From an uncultured Paracoccaceae bacterium (lineage in GTDB: Bacteria > Pseudomonadota > Alphaproteobacteria > Rhodobacterales > Rhodobacteraceae), in assembly GCA_934500835.1 (NCBI GenBank), contig CAKSTR010000001.1, forward strand, positions 710,854-774,853: 64,000 nt of DNA, given 5' to 3'. Both the position numbers and the translations under genes were made by a program. Each line of letters begins with the position of its first letter. Within the stretch, counting starts at the first letter, position 1. This document shows, piece by piece, positions 17,591-25,749 of this stretch. The notes under the pieces are model-generated. The model was not told where the DNA came from. It was given only the letters and a program-made list of their open reading frames with translations, and did not search any database.

Positions 17591-18286
17591 TCAGTGTTTG
17601 ACCGAGCACATCCCCGCCGGCATGTAATCGAAGACCTGGTTCATCTTCCAGTCGATGTCGCAGCCGCCGTCCCACATCATCTTCAGCGCGACATAAAGGA
17701 TGATGAGAAGCCCGACATAGGCGATCCAGCGGTGCTTGTTCAGCAGGCGCGCGATGAAGGTGGCGGCAAAGCCCATCAGCGCGACCGACAGGATCAGGCC
17801 GATGATCAGGACGGTCGGGTGGCCATGCGCAGCACCGGCCACCGCCAGCACGTTGTCCAGACTCATCGACACATCGGCGATGACGATCTGCGTGGCGGCC
17901 TGGGCAAAGGTCTTGCGCGGCGCATTCCCCGCCACATCGCCGTCCTTGTCGAGGTCCTCGGCCGTCAGCGCCTCGGTTGCCTCGTGGTGCTGCTCGTGCC
18001 CGCCTTCGCGCAGCTCGCGCCACATCTTCCAGCACACCCAGAGCAGAAGGATGCCGCCCGCCAGCAGAAGTCCGACGATGGCCAGAAGCTGCGTGGTCAA
18101 GAGGGCGAAGCCGATCCGCATGATCGTGGCGGCGATGATGCCGACCAGGATCGCCTTGCCCCGCTGCTCTTTCGGCAGGCCGGCCGCGGCAAGCCCGATG
18201 ACGATGGCGTTGTCGCCGGCAAGAACAAGGTCGATGCCGATGACCTGCAGAAGGGCCATGAAGCCCTGATAGGTGAAGATTTCCAT
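17591..18286 (-). CDS. TerC-family integral membrane protein
   Basis: 231 residues with about seven hydrophobic helices. The paired acidic motifs of the family are present: IDLVLAGDNAIVIGLAAAGL near residue 20 and ADVSMSLDNVLAVAGAAHG near residue 135, where the Asp-Asn pairs probably bind metal. TerC/YkoY relatives export manganese or support metal loading of exported enzymes; the tellurite name is historical. A charged loop (KDGDVAGNAPRK) separates the two halves. A 7-bp hairpin lies in its upstream region, but I cannot match it to the manganese yybP-ykoY riboswitch. Confidence 0.9.
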   Translation of the reverse strand: MEIFTYQGFMALLQVIGIDLVLAGDNAIVIGLAAAGLPKEQRGKAILVGIIAATIMRIGFALLTTQLLAIVGLLLAGGILLLWVCWKMWRELREGGHEQHHEATEALTAEDLDKDGDVAGNAPRKTFAQAATQIVIADVSMSLDNVLAVAGAAHGHPTVLIIGLILSVALMGFAATFIARLLNKHRWIAYVGLLIILYVALKMMWDGGCDIDWKMNQVFDYMPAGMCSVKH

Positions 18287-18330
18287 AACTGTCCCGGATT
18301 GCGCTGCGCTTTTTGCGGTAACTAGGGTCT

Positions 18331-18357
18331 GGTGGCATCAGGATCAACGGTGCCACC
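18331..18357 (-). promoter_or_regulatory. Hairpin in the upstream region of terC
   Basis: In the terC sense, arms GGTGGCA and TGCCACC (18351-18357 and 18331-18337) enclose a 13-base loop about 45 bases before the start codon. terC homologues in other bacteria are often under manganese riboswitches, but the conserved yybP-ykoY bases are not evident. It is listed as a candidate 5' UTR structure only. Confidence 0.35.
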
Positions 18358-18484
18358 ACCTGTTTTTGCGTTTGTCGCACGATTTCGTGCCATTGCCCGC
18401 GATCTTTCGCTGACGGCAAAGCTTTTCCTTGCCCCCCGCTGCCGCTAGTCTGGCGGCAGAGGCGCCTGTCGCCCGGGATGCACG

Positions 18485-19831
18485 ATGTCTTTCCTGTTCT
18501 TCGAGCATGTGCTGGTCGTTCTGGGCGTTCTGGCTGTCGCCGTCTCGGTGATGATGGCGCTGCAACGGTCGCGCAGCCCGCAATCCTCGGCCGCGTGGAT
18601 CCTGTTCATCATCCTGCTGCCCTATGTCGCGGTGCCGCTGTTCATCGCCCTTGGCTTTCGCAAGGAACGGCGGCGACATGCCCTGCCGTTCGGGTCGGGG
18701 ACAACGGGACCGATGCGCCCCGGGCCTGCGCCGGTGTTTACCGCCCTTGGCTGCCCCGCACCGGCCGGCGGCAACCGGATCGACTTTCACGACACCCCGC
18801 AGGAGGCGGCGGCCGCGTTGCAGGCGCTGCTGGCCTCAGCCCGAAGCCGGGTGGATGTGCTTCTCTACATCGTCGCCCGCGACGACAGCGGCCGTGCCTT
18901 CATCCACCGGCTGACCGAATTGGCCCGCAGCGGGGTCGAGGTCAGGCTGATGCTGGACTGGCTGGGATCGCTGCACCGGCCACGGGCCGAACTTGCGGCG
19001 CTGCGGGCCGCCGGCGGCGAGGTCCATTACTTCTCGCCCTTTCCGGCGCTGGTGGACCGCGGCCGGCTGAACCTGCGCAACCATCGCAAGCTGGTGATGA
19101 TCGATGGCCGGCAGGCCTGGGCCGGCGGGCGGAATGTGGGGGATGAATATCTCGCCTCGCCGCCGGGCGCATGGCGCGATCTCAGCTTCACCGTCGAGGG
19201 GCCGCTTCTGAAGCAGTTGGTCACACTCTTCCGCGCGGATTGGGCGGTGACGCGCTGCGACCCGGGCGACCTGCAGGCCACCGACACCGCCGCCGGCAGG
19301 GCCGAGTTGCAACTGGTGCCAGCCGGACCGGACGACCCCGACGACAGGCTGCATGACGGGCTGGTGGCGGCAATTCACCGCGCCGACCGCAGGGTCTGGA
19401 TCGTGACGCCCTATTTCGTGCCGTCCGAGCCATTGTCAGGCGCGCTTTGCACCGCCTCGCGGCGCGGGGTGGATGTCCGCGTCGTGATCCCGCGCCGGTC
19501 CAACCAGTGGACCGCCGATCTGGCCCGCGGCGCCTATCTGCGCGATGCCAGCGGGGCCGGGGTGCGCATCCTGTGCCAGCCGCAGGGCATGCTGCATGCC
19601 AAATGCCTGCTGATCGACGACCTCGCCCTGACCGGCTCGGCCAATTTCGACATCCGCTCGATGCTTCTGAACTTCGAGATGATGGTCGCCTGCCACGATC
19701 CCACAACCGTGGCGGCGCTTGAGACCCGGATCGAGGCGCTTGCGGCGGGCTGCGACGAAGGGCTGCCCGTCTCGGGGCGGTTGCGGCGGCTGGCCGAAGG
19801 GGTGATGCGGTTGGGGGCGCCGATCCTGTGA
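18485..19831 (+). CDS. Cardiolipin synthase (phospholipase D family)
   Basis: 448 residues. Two N-terminal membrane helices (about 8-22 and 40-58) are followed by two HKD repeats. The first is NHRKLVMIDGRQAWAGGRNVG (His-x-Lys-x4-Asp near 200) and the second MLHAKCLLIDDLALTGSANFD (near 370). This is the architecture of bacterial ClsA-type enzymes, which condense two phosphatidylglycerols, or PG with another lipid, at the inner membrane. The next gene starts inside its stop codon (GTGA), so the two are translationally coupled. Confidence 0.92.
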   Translation: MSFLFFEHVLVVLGVLAVAVSVMMALQRSRSPQSSAAWILFIILLPYVAVPLFIALGFRKERRRHALPFGSGTTGPMRPGPAPVFTALGCPAPAGGNRIDFHDTPQEAAAALQALLASARSRVDVLLYIVARDDSGRAFIHRLTELARSGVEVRLMLDWLGSLHRPRAELAALRAAGGEVHYFSPFPALVDRGRLNLRNHRKLVMIDGRQAWAGGRNVGDEYLASPPGAWRDLSFTVEGPLLKQLVTLFRADWAVTRCDPGDLQATDTAAGRAELQLVPAGPDDPDDRLHDGLVAAIHRADRRVWIVTPYFVPSEPLSGALCTASRRGVDVRVVIPRRSNQWTADLARGAYLRDASGAGVRILCQPQGMLHAKCLLIDDLALTGSANFDIRSMLLNFEMMVACHDPTTVAALETRIEALAAGCDEGLPVSGRLRRLAEGVMRLGAPIL

Positions 19832-20550
19832 GCACATCCCCGTCCGATCCGCTGCGCATTGCCAGCTACAACATCCGCAAGGCGGTGGGGACCGATCGCC
19901 GCCGCGACCCCGCCCGCATCCTGCGGGTGATCGCCGAAACCGGGGCCGAGGTGGTGCTGTTGCAAGAGGCCGACCTGCGCCTGCCGCCGCGCCGGCCGGT
20001 GCTGGACAGCGCCGCCATCCGCGCCGCAACCGGGCTGGAGCCGGTGGGGCTGGACCATGGCCGCATCTCGCTTGGCTGGCACGGCAACGCGGTGCTGGCG
20101 GCCCCCGGGATCGAGGTCACGGGCGTGCGGCTGCACGACCTGCCGGGGCTGGAGCCGCGCGGCTGCATCTCGGTCGAGATGATGCGGAACGGCAAGGCGT
20201 TCAGGGTGGTGGGCGTGCATCTGGGGCTGCTGCGCAGCTCGCGCCGGCTGCAGCTGACGGCGGTCCTGGGCTTTCTGCAGGACGGCGACGCGATGCCCAC
20301 GCTGATCGCGGGGGATTTCAACGAACGCTCGCTGGCGGTGGGTCTGGGCCGGCTGGCACGGCAGTTCCGCATCCTGTCGGGCGGGCCGAGTTATCACAGC
20401 CGCTGGCCGGTCTTCGCGCTGGACCGCATGGCGGTGACGGCCGAGTTCCGGCCCCTGCGGATGAAGGTTCACCGCAGCGCCGAGGCCGACCGGGCCTCGG
20501 ACCATCTGCCACTGGTGGGAGAGTTCCTGCTGGCCCCGCAGGGCGGCTAA
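19828..20550 (+). CDS. Endonuclease/exonuclease/phosphatase-fold protein
   Basis: 240 residues with the EEP fold signatures ASYNIRKAVGTDRR (N-terminal Asn), VVLLQEADLR (metal-binding Glu), LIAGDFNE (Asp-x-Asn) and ASDHLPLVGEF (C-terminal Asp-His). EEP enzymes cleave phosphodiesters of nucleic acids or phospholipid headgroups. GTG start overlaps the cls stop by four bases, suggesting a partner role in phospholipid turnover; similar cls-EEP pairs are common. Its TAA stop overlaps the stop of the convergent pfkB-type gene. No signal peptide is visible. Confidence 0.88.
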   Translation: MSTSPSDPLRIASYNIRKAVGTDRRRDPARILRVIAETGAEVVLLQEADLRLPPRRPVLDSAAIRAATGLEPVGLDHGRISLGWHGNAVLAAPGIEVTGVRLHDLPGLEPRGCISVEMMRNGKAFRVVGVHLGLLRSSRRLQLTAVLGFLQDGDAMPTLIAGDFNERSLAVGLGRLARQFRILSGGPSYHSRWPVFALDRMAVTAEFRPLRMKVHRSAEADRASDHLPLVGEFLLAPQGG

Positions 20551-21497
20551 AGCGGGCTGGCCGTGGTGTCGGGCCGCAGGCGCATGACATCCTCGGGCCG
20601 GCAAAGCTGGGTGGCGTCGGTCATCACCGCAGCGGCGGCGGCGGCGGCGCCCATGGCCAGCGCCTCGGCATCGTCCTGGCCGCGGGCCATGGCCAGAACC
20701 AGCGCCGCGACAAAGCTGTCGCCGGCACCGACGGTGGACCTCACCCGCACCTTCGGGGCCGGCGAAAAGAGACGGCGGTCGGCCGTGGCCAGCACATTGC
20801 CGTCGGCACCGCGGGCGACCACCACTTTCCGTGCCACGCCGCGCCGGGCCAGACCTTGCGCGAAATCGGCAGTTTCCTCGCGGCTGCCGAGCGTGCCTCC
20901 GGCCAGGCCCTCGGCCTCTTCGCTGTCCATCCGCAACACTTCAAGACTGGGGATCGGATGGGCCACCGCTTCGCTGAGGGGTTTGCCCGAAGTGTCCAGC
21001 ACCACCCGGCTGCCGGGCATCGATCCGGCCAGCTGGGCGGGAAAATCGGCAGGCACGCCGGGCGGCTGGCTGCCCGAGATCACCGACAGCCCACCCGGAC
21101 GCGACGTGGCCCGCAAAAGGGTGAAGACGCGCGCGCGTTCGGCCTCGCCCCAGACCGGGCCGGGCAGCATGAAGCGGTATTGCCTGCCGGTCTTTCGTTC
21201 GGTGACGGTCAGCGATTGCCTGGTCTCGCCGGGGCCCAGGATCGACAGGAAGGTGATATTGGCCGCCCGGATCAGCCCGGCCAGCCGGTCGCCGGTCAGC
21301 CCGCCGATGGCGACCAGCGCAAGGCTGTCACCGCCAAGGGCGCGGATGGCGCGGCTGACGTTCAGACCGCCGCCGCCGGGGTCCAGCAAAGGCTCGGAGC
21401 AGCGCAGTTTCTGGCCGGAAATGACCTCGGGCACCTCGGCCGCCATGTCCAGCGCGGGGTTCAGGGTCAGGGTCAGGATCGGGATTTGCTCGGGCAT
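20547..21497 (-). CDS. PfkB-family sugar kinase (1-phosphofructokinase/Pfk-2-like)
   Basis: 316 residues of the ribokinase/PfkB family. Visible are TLTLNPALDMAAEVPEV at the N-terminus (sugar-site start), LDPGGGGLNVSRAIRALGG, GLTGDRLAGLIRAANI, and the C-terminal signature VRSTVGAGDSFVAALVLAMA with the catalytic Asp and anion hole. TLNPALD with PGGGGLNVSR is typical of FruK/PfkB phosphofructokinases and tagatose-phosphate kinases. The gene stands alone, so whether it uses fructose 6-phosphate or fructose 1-phosphate cannot be decided. Confidence 0.88.
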   Translation of the reverse strand: MPEQIPILTLTLNPALDMAAEVPEVISGQKLRCSEPLLDPGGGGLNVSRAIRALGGDSLALVAIGGLTGDRLAGLIRAANITFLSILGPGETRQSLTVTERKTGRQYRFMLPGPVWGEAERARVFTLLRATSRPGGLSVISGSQPPGVPADFPAQLAGSMPGSRVVLDTSGKPLSEAVAHPIPSLEVLRMDSEEAEGLAGGTLGSREETADFAQGLARRGVARKVVVARGADGNVLATADRRLFSPAPKVRVRSTVGAGDSFVAALVLAMARGQDDAEALAMGAAAAAAAVMTDATQLCRPEDVMRLRPDTTASPL

Positions 21498-21619
21498 CGG
21501 GGGCCCTCCGGGGCAGACGGCAGCGTGATGTTATCGCTACCATAACCCGCGTGGCCGGCAGAGGGAACACCCCGCGTCGCCCTTGCCGGCAACCGGCAGG
21601 GGACGGGCGGGCTGCGGGT

Positions 21620-22552
21620 TCAGCCCTCCAGCAGGTGCTGGTAGCTTTGCGGCGCGAAGCGGAAGCCTTCCTCCCCGGCCTCGGCATATCCCACAGCCGG
21701 GAAGGGCATATGATAGCCGATGAAGGGAATCCGGTCTGCGGCGATCATGCCGAACACGGTCTTGCGGCTTTGCGCCGCCAAAGCCTTGTCGGCGTCGAAG
21801 CGCACCTCCCAATCGGGGCGCTGCAACGAGAACACATAGTGGTTGGCGGTATCTGCCGTGAGCACCAGCCTTTGGCCCGAGGAATCAAGCATGTAGATCA
21901 TGTGCCCCGGCGTATGGCCGGGGGCCAGAACGGCGGTGATCCCGGACGCCGCAGCGCCGCCATCGTCAAGGAAGGTCATTCGGTCGTTCAGCGGGCGGAC
22001 GTTCCTGTCGAACCCCTCGTTTCCGGCGGCAGACCAGTGATTGTGCTCGACCGCGCCGGTGATGTAGCGCGCCTTCGGATAGGCCGGGGTCACGCCGTCC
22101 GCAGCCATCAGCCCGCCAATATGGTCGCCGTGCATATGGGTCAGCACCACGGCATCGACCTGTTCCGCCGAGATCCCGGCGGCAGCCAGCGCCACCCCGG
22201 TGCCTTCGGCATTCAGCCCGGTGTCGAACAGGATCAACTCGGCCCCGGTGTTCACCAGGACCGGGGTGAAGAAGTTCTGCGTCCGGTCGGCGGGGATGAA
22301 ATTCAGCGCGGCAAGGGCCGCGAAATCCTCGGGAGTTGCGTTGGTGCCGAAGGTTTCCTGCGGATTTTCGGTGGTGCGGGTGCCGGCAAGCAGGCAGGTG
22401 ACCTCGAAGTCGCCAACCAGGAAGCGATGGAAACGGGGCACGGATTTGCCCTGCTTGTCGGCCTTGGCCTGCGCCGGCGCCGCGCCAAGCAACGGGGCGA
22501 TCGGCAGGGCGGCGGCGGCGATCAGCGCGTGACGGCGGGAAAGCGGGGTCAT
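21620..22552 (-). CDS. Tat-exported metallo-beta-lactamase-fold hydrolase
   Basis: 310 residues from ATG 22552; AGGAGGA lies six bases upstream. The signal TPLSRRHALIAAAALPIAPL has a twin-arginine pattern, followed by AAPAQA as the probable cleavage site. The metal site motif VVLTHMHGDHIGGLMAADG gives HxHxDH, and APGHTPGHMIYML the downstream His. This group is often annotated as lactonase, arylsulfatase-like or general MBL hydrolase; the substrate is unknown. It is a single gene on the minus strand and, as a Tat substrate, probably receives its metals in the cytoplasm before export. Confidence 0.87.
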   Translation of the reverse strand: MTPLSRRHALIAAAALPIAPLLGAAPAQAKADKQGKSVPRFHRFLVGDFEVTCLLAGTRTTENPQETFGTNATPEDFAALAALNFIPADRTQNFFTPVLVNTGAELILFDTGLNAEGTGVALAAAGISAEQVDAVVLTHMHGDHIGGLMAADGVTPAYPKARYITGAVEHNHWSAAGNEGFDRNVRPLNDRMTFLDDGGAAASGITAVLAPGHTPGHMIYMLDSSGQRLVLTADTANHYVFSLQRPDWEVRFDADKALAAQSRKTVFGMIAADRIPFIGYHMPFPAVGYAEAGEEGFRFAPQSYQHLLEG

Positions 22553-22655
22553 GCGGTCCTCCTGTGATGGATGCCTGCAAGGATAGGCCGACGGGCCGCC
22601 ATCCCGCTTCACAGAGGCGTCATCCCCCGTGCGGGAGCGCACAAGGCGCTGTGCG

Positions 22656-23066
22656 TCATTCCCACCAGGGATCGACCTCGGCGATCTCGGCATCGGTCCA
22701 GCCGAAGTGATGCGCCATTTCGTGAATGACCACATGGGTGATTAGTTCGGCGAGCGAGACATCGCCGCGTTCGCACCATTCGTCCAGGATCGGGCGGCGG
22801 AACAGCCAGATCAGATCGGGATGGGTGGGCTGGTCAGCCGTCGATTTCTCGGTCAGCGGGATGCCTTCGTAAAGGCCCGTCAGCTCGAAGGCATCATGCA
22901 GGTCCATCGCCTCGAGCATCTCGTCCGAGGGGAAATCCTCGATCCGCAGGACGACCTGGGTGGCAGGCGTGCGCCAGGGTTCAGGCAGGGTGGCGATGGC
23001 CTCATGGGCAAGCTGTTCGAACAGTTCAAGCGAGGGGGCGATGGTATCGGGCGTGGGATTTGACAT
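22656..23066 (-). CDS. Small zincin-like metallopeptidase family protein
   Basis: 136 residues. The motif HVVIHEMAHHFGWTD at 111-125 gives the HExxHxxG zinc site; EVDPWWE closes the protein, as in the minimal metallopeptidase family (formerly DUF1025, related to archaemetzincin-like minimal folds). LIWLFRRPILDEW precedes the site. ATG 23066 is chosen because it gives the family length; a longer frame upstream reads through the repeat element. The physiological substrate is not known. Confidence 0.85.
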   Translation of the reverse strand: MSNPTPDTIAPSLELFEQLAHEAIATLPEPWRTPATQVVLRIEDFPSDEMLEAMDLHDAFELTGLYEGIPLTEKSTADQPTHPDLIWLFRRPILDEWCERGDVSLAELITHVVIHEMAHHFGWTDAEIAEVDPWWE

Positions 23067-23117
23067 GGGCGGAAGGCTAGGCCCGATCGGGCGCAAGGGC
23101 AACCGGCGTGCCATCTG

Positions 23118-23180
23118 GCCGGCGGCCGGGGGGTTTTGCACCCCCCGGGCCCCCCGCAGGATATTTCTGCCAAAGTGAAG
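23118..23180 (+). repeat. Dispersed intergenic repeat, short form (site 3)
   Basis: A GC hairpin (GGGGGGTTTTGCACCCCCC near 23128-23146) is followed by CCCCGCAGGATATTTCTGCC and AAAGTGAAGG. It lies between pth and the metallopeptidase gene and is oriented opposite to both. It belongs to the family described under the other repeat entries. Confidence 0.8.
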
Positions 23181-23196
23181 GCCGGGAGGGGAACGC

Positions 23197-23883
23197 TCAG
23201 CGGAAGCGGTCCAGCAGTTTTTGCATCGGGCTGCGGTTGTCTTCCGTCGCCGGCCCGGCGACCGGGGCATCTGCCGCGGGTTTTGGCGGCTTCTCGGCCG
23301 TCGTCGAGGATCGCGGCGGCACCACCCGCAGGGAAACCGCATTCATGAACTTCTGGGCGTCGCCAGCGGCCAGCGCCGGAGCGCCGTCCGATATGCCGCG
23401 CAGCACATCGTCCAGCCAGTCCTGATCGGCCTTGCCGAAATCATGCAGCACGTAATGCGCCACGGCGTCCTTGTGGCCGGGATGGCCGATGCCCAGCCGG
23501 ATGCGGGCATAGGCCTCGCCCATATGACCATGGATCGAGCGCAGCCCGTTGTGGCCGGCATGACCGCCGCCCTGTTTCACCCGGCATTTGCCGGGGGCCA
23601 GATCCAGCTCGTCATGGAAAACGGTCATGTCCTCGACCCCCAGCTTGTAGAAATCCGCCGCGGCGCGGACGGATTGGCCGGAGAGGTTCATGAAGGTCTC
23701 GGGCTTCAGAAGCACCACCTTTTCGGACCCGAAGCGGCCTTCGCTGACCAGCCCCTGAAAGGCCTTCTTCCACGGGCCGAAGCCGTGGTCAGCTGCGATC
23801 CGGTCCAGCGCCATGAAGCCGATGTTGTGGCGGTTGCCTGCGTATTTCGCGCCCGGATTTCCCAGACCGACCCAAAGTTTCAC
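23197..23883 (-). CDS. pth: Peptidyl-tRNA hydrolase
   Basis: 228 residues from GTG 23883, which has AGGAGGGG about six bases upstream. KLWVGLGNPGAKYAGNRHNIGF at the start holds the catalytic His and substrate-binding Asn. VLLKPETFMNLSG, VFHDELDLAPGKCRVKQGGG and GHNGLRSI follow in family order. It frees tRNA from stalled peptidyl-tRNA. The C-terminal tail (about 190-228), rich in Pro and Ala, is longer than in E. coli but usual for alphaproteobacteria. rplY lies upstream on the same strand, the usual partner, but here an unrelated gene on the other strand separates them. Confidence 0.95.
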   Translation of the reverse strand: MKLWVGLGNPGAKYAGNRHNIGFMALDRIAADHGFGPWKKAFQGLVSEGRFGSEKVVLLKPETFMNLSGQSVRAAADFYKLGVEDMTVFHDELDLAPGKCRVKQGGGHAGHNGLRSIHGHMGEAYARIRLGIGHPGHKDAVAHYVLHDFGKADQDWLDDVLRGISDGAPALAAGDAQKFMNAVSLRVVPPRSSTTAEKPPKPAADAPVAGPATEDNRSPMQKLLDRFR

Positions 23884-23974
23884 CGGCACCCCTCCTGCTG
23901 GACCTTGCAGCCGCACGGCCTTAGCCTCAGGCGATATAGCGGCCTTGCCGCGCCCTCTCAACCTTTGGTGCCCG

Positions 23975-24649
23975 ATGCCCGACTTTTCCCTGCGCGGCCT
24001 GACCCTGTCCCTGCCGCAAAGCGCGCTGCGCGGCGGGCTGGAGCAGGCGCTGTCCTCGGGCCGCTACGAGGGGCAGGAGGCCGATGCGCTTTTGCGTCAT
24101 CTGACCCCGGAGGACCGCTTCCTTGACCTTGGGGCGGGGATTGGCTTTCTGTGCGCCCTGGCCGCCCGGGTCGTGGGCGAATCCGCCGTGACCGGGGTCG
24201 AGGCCGGGCCGGAGACCGCCGGTCTGGCCCGCGCCAACCTTGCCGCCAACGGCTTCCCCGGCGCCCGCATCCTGCAGGGTGCCGTCACGGCCACCGAAAC
24301 CGGAGAGGTGGAGTTCGGCCAGCGCCCGGCCTTCTGGGCCTCGGCCCTGAAGGGTGCCGACGATTGGCCCGCCAATGCCCGCCTTCTGCGCGTGCCCGCC
24401 CTGCCCATCGGCCCGCTTCTGGCTCAGGTGCTGCCGACGGTGGTCTGCTGCGACATTGAAGGTGCCGAACGGGCCGTGCTGGCGCAGCCGCTGCCGGGGG
24501 TAAGGCTGGTCGTGGTCGAGATCCACCCCGCAGCCTATGGCGCCGCCGGAACGAAGGAGCTGTTCGACGCGCTGTCGGCGCAGGGCTTTGCCTATGTCCC
24601 CGAAGGCTCTCGCGGGGCGACAGTGGTTTTTGGCCGTGAGCCGGAATGA
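23975..24649 (+). CDS. FkbM-family methyltransferase
   Basis: 224 residues from ATG 23975. The SAM-binding motif FLDLGAGIGFLCALAARVVG is at about 45-65, VTGVEAGPETAGLARANLAANG follows with the acidic residue for ribose, and CCDIEGAERAVL plus VVEIHPAAYG give the FkbM-type C-terminal block. FkbM enzymes O-methylate sugars, polyketides or other small hydroxyls; the target is unknown. The gene lies antiparallel between rplY and pth, which are usually neighbours, so it was probably inserted there. Base composition is like its surroundings. Confidence 0.85.
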   Translation: MPDFSLRGLTLSLPQSALRGGLEQALSSGRYEGQEADALLRHLTPEDRFLDLGAGIGFLCALAARVVGESAVTGVEAGPETAGLARANLAANGFPGARILQGAVTATETGEVEFGQRPAFWASALKGADDWPANARLLRVPALPIGPLLAQVLPTVVCCDIEGAERAVLAQPLPGVRLVVVEIHPAAYGAAGTKELFDALSAQGFAYVPEGSRGATVVFGREPE

Positions 24650-24652
24650 AAA

Positions 24653-24674
24653 CGGGGGGCACGAAGGCCCCCCG
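24653..24674. terminator. Intrinsic terminator between fkbM-type gene and rplY
   Basis: Arms CGGGGGGC (24653-24660) and GCCCCCCG (24667-24674) with a six-base loop. On the minus strand the stem is followed by TTTTCATTCC, so it should end the rplY transcript. It begins four bases after the fkbM-type stop and may serve both genes. Confidence 0.8.
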
Positions 24675-24701
24675 GTTCCGCAGGTCTTGAAAGCGAAAGG
24701 C

Positions 24702-25307
24702 TCAGGCCTCGGCTTCCTCTTCCGCCGAAGCGGCAAGGCCCGAAGGCGCCGCGATGTTCGCCACCGCGAAGTTGCGGGCAACGGTCGGCTTCACGCCTTT
24801 CGGCAGGGTGATGTCCTCGATGTGGATGACGTCACCGATCTGACGGCCTTCCAGATCCACGGTGATGTGGTCCGGGATGTCGCCGGCCAGAACTTCGAGT
24901 TCAACCTCGTGACGGATCACCGTCAGCGTGCCGCCGCGCTTCAGGCCGGGGGCCTTGTCGGCATTCACGAAATCGACGTGGATGAAGAGGTTGATGCGCG
25001 ATTCGTTGTGGATGCGCATGAAGTCGACGTGGGTCGGCAGGTCCTTCACCACGTCGCGCTGGACGCTGCGGCAGATGACATGCTGGTCCGGCCGGCCTTC
25101 AACCTTGAGGTTGAAGAGCGTCTGCAGGAACCGGCCCTGCTTCAGCCGCTTCAGAAGGTAGTGGTAGTTCAGGTTGATGGCGACCGGATCTTTGCCGTCG
25201 CCATAGATGATGCCGGGTACGTTGCCCTCACGACGGGCTTGACGGGCGGCCCCCTTGCCTGTCCCCGTCCGCACCACAGCCTGAAGATCGGGGATCTCAC
25301 GAGCCAT
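24702..25307 (-). CDS. rplY: 50S ribosomal protein L25/Ctc family
   Basis: 201 residues. ATG 25307 is preferred over the in-frame ATG 25313 because TAGGAG ends seven bases before the former and one base before the latter. The N-terminal L25 domain ([18 protein letters not shown]) binds 5S rRNA. The C-terminal TL5/Ctc domain ([36 protein letters not shown]) is followed by an acidic Ala-Glu tail. This is the long form usual in alphaproteobacteria. pth follows on the same strand after the interposed fkbM-type gene. Confidence 0.95.
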   Translation of the reverse strand: MAREIPDLQAVVRTGTGKGAARQARREGNVPGIIYGDGKDPVAINLNYHYLLKRLKQGRFLQTLFNLKVEGRPDQHVICRSVQRDVVKDLPTHVDFMRIHNESRINLFIHVDFVNADKAPGLKRGGTLTVIRHEVELEVLAGDIPDHITVDLEGRQIGDVIHIEDITLPKGVKPTVARNFAVANIAAPSGLAASAEEEAEA

Positions 25308-25407
25308 AGTCATTCTCCTATATCCGTCCGCCATCCTCCAAGGGTGCATGGCGCGACCGGGGGCCTATAGCGGGGAATGGCCGCCGGGAAAAGAGGTAAT
25401 CGGCAGA

Positions 25408-25580
25408 TCCCATCGCGCGGCTGCCGCCGCAGGCCATTTTGCGGGGCTGCCGCATGCCGCGCGGCCACCGTCGGCCGATGGGGGTTTCACCCCCAAACCC
25501 CCAGGATATTTGCACCAAAGTGAAGGAAGCCCATTCACTTTGGTGCAAATATCCCCGCCGGAGGCAGCGGCGTCAACCTC
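25408..25580. repeat. Dispersed repeat, palindromic form (site 4), in a 442-base gene-free gap
   Basis: The gap between rplY and the MFS gene (25308-25749) is mostly this element. Two 21-base arms, 25504-25524 (begins GGATATTTGCACC) and 25534-25554 (ends GGTGCAAATATCC), are perfect complements with a nine-base loop. A GC hairpin GGGGTTTCACCCCC sits just before at about 25480-25494. Copies of the outer motif GGCTGCCGCCGCAGGCC occur near 25419. The rest of the gap (25581-25749) shows nothing I recognise apart from a weak GGAG ahead of the MFS start. Confidence 0.85.
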
Positions 25581-25749
25581 GGCGCCCCCCTGCCCCTGAT
25601 CCGTGGCAACGCCGCCGCGCGGCCCCTCGATGGGGCCGGAGGCGGCTCCCCTGTCGGGTTGGCGGGTCAGGGGCGACGGCGGATGTCGCGTCCGGGATGG
25701 ACCCTGCCCGTCGCCACAGGCTAGGGGAGGGCAGACAGCGGAGACTTTC

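Noticed and set aside
18287..18400. yybP-ykoY manganese riboswitch upstream of terC
   Set aside because: I cannot find the conserved loops of that riboswitch by eye, so only a hairpin is listed.
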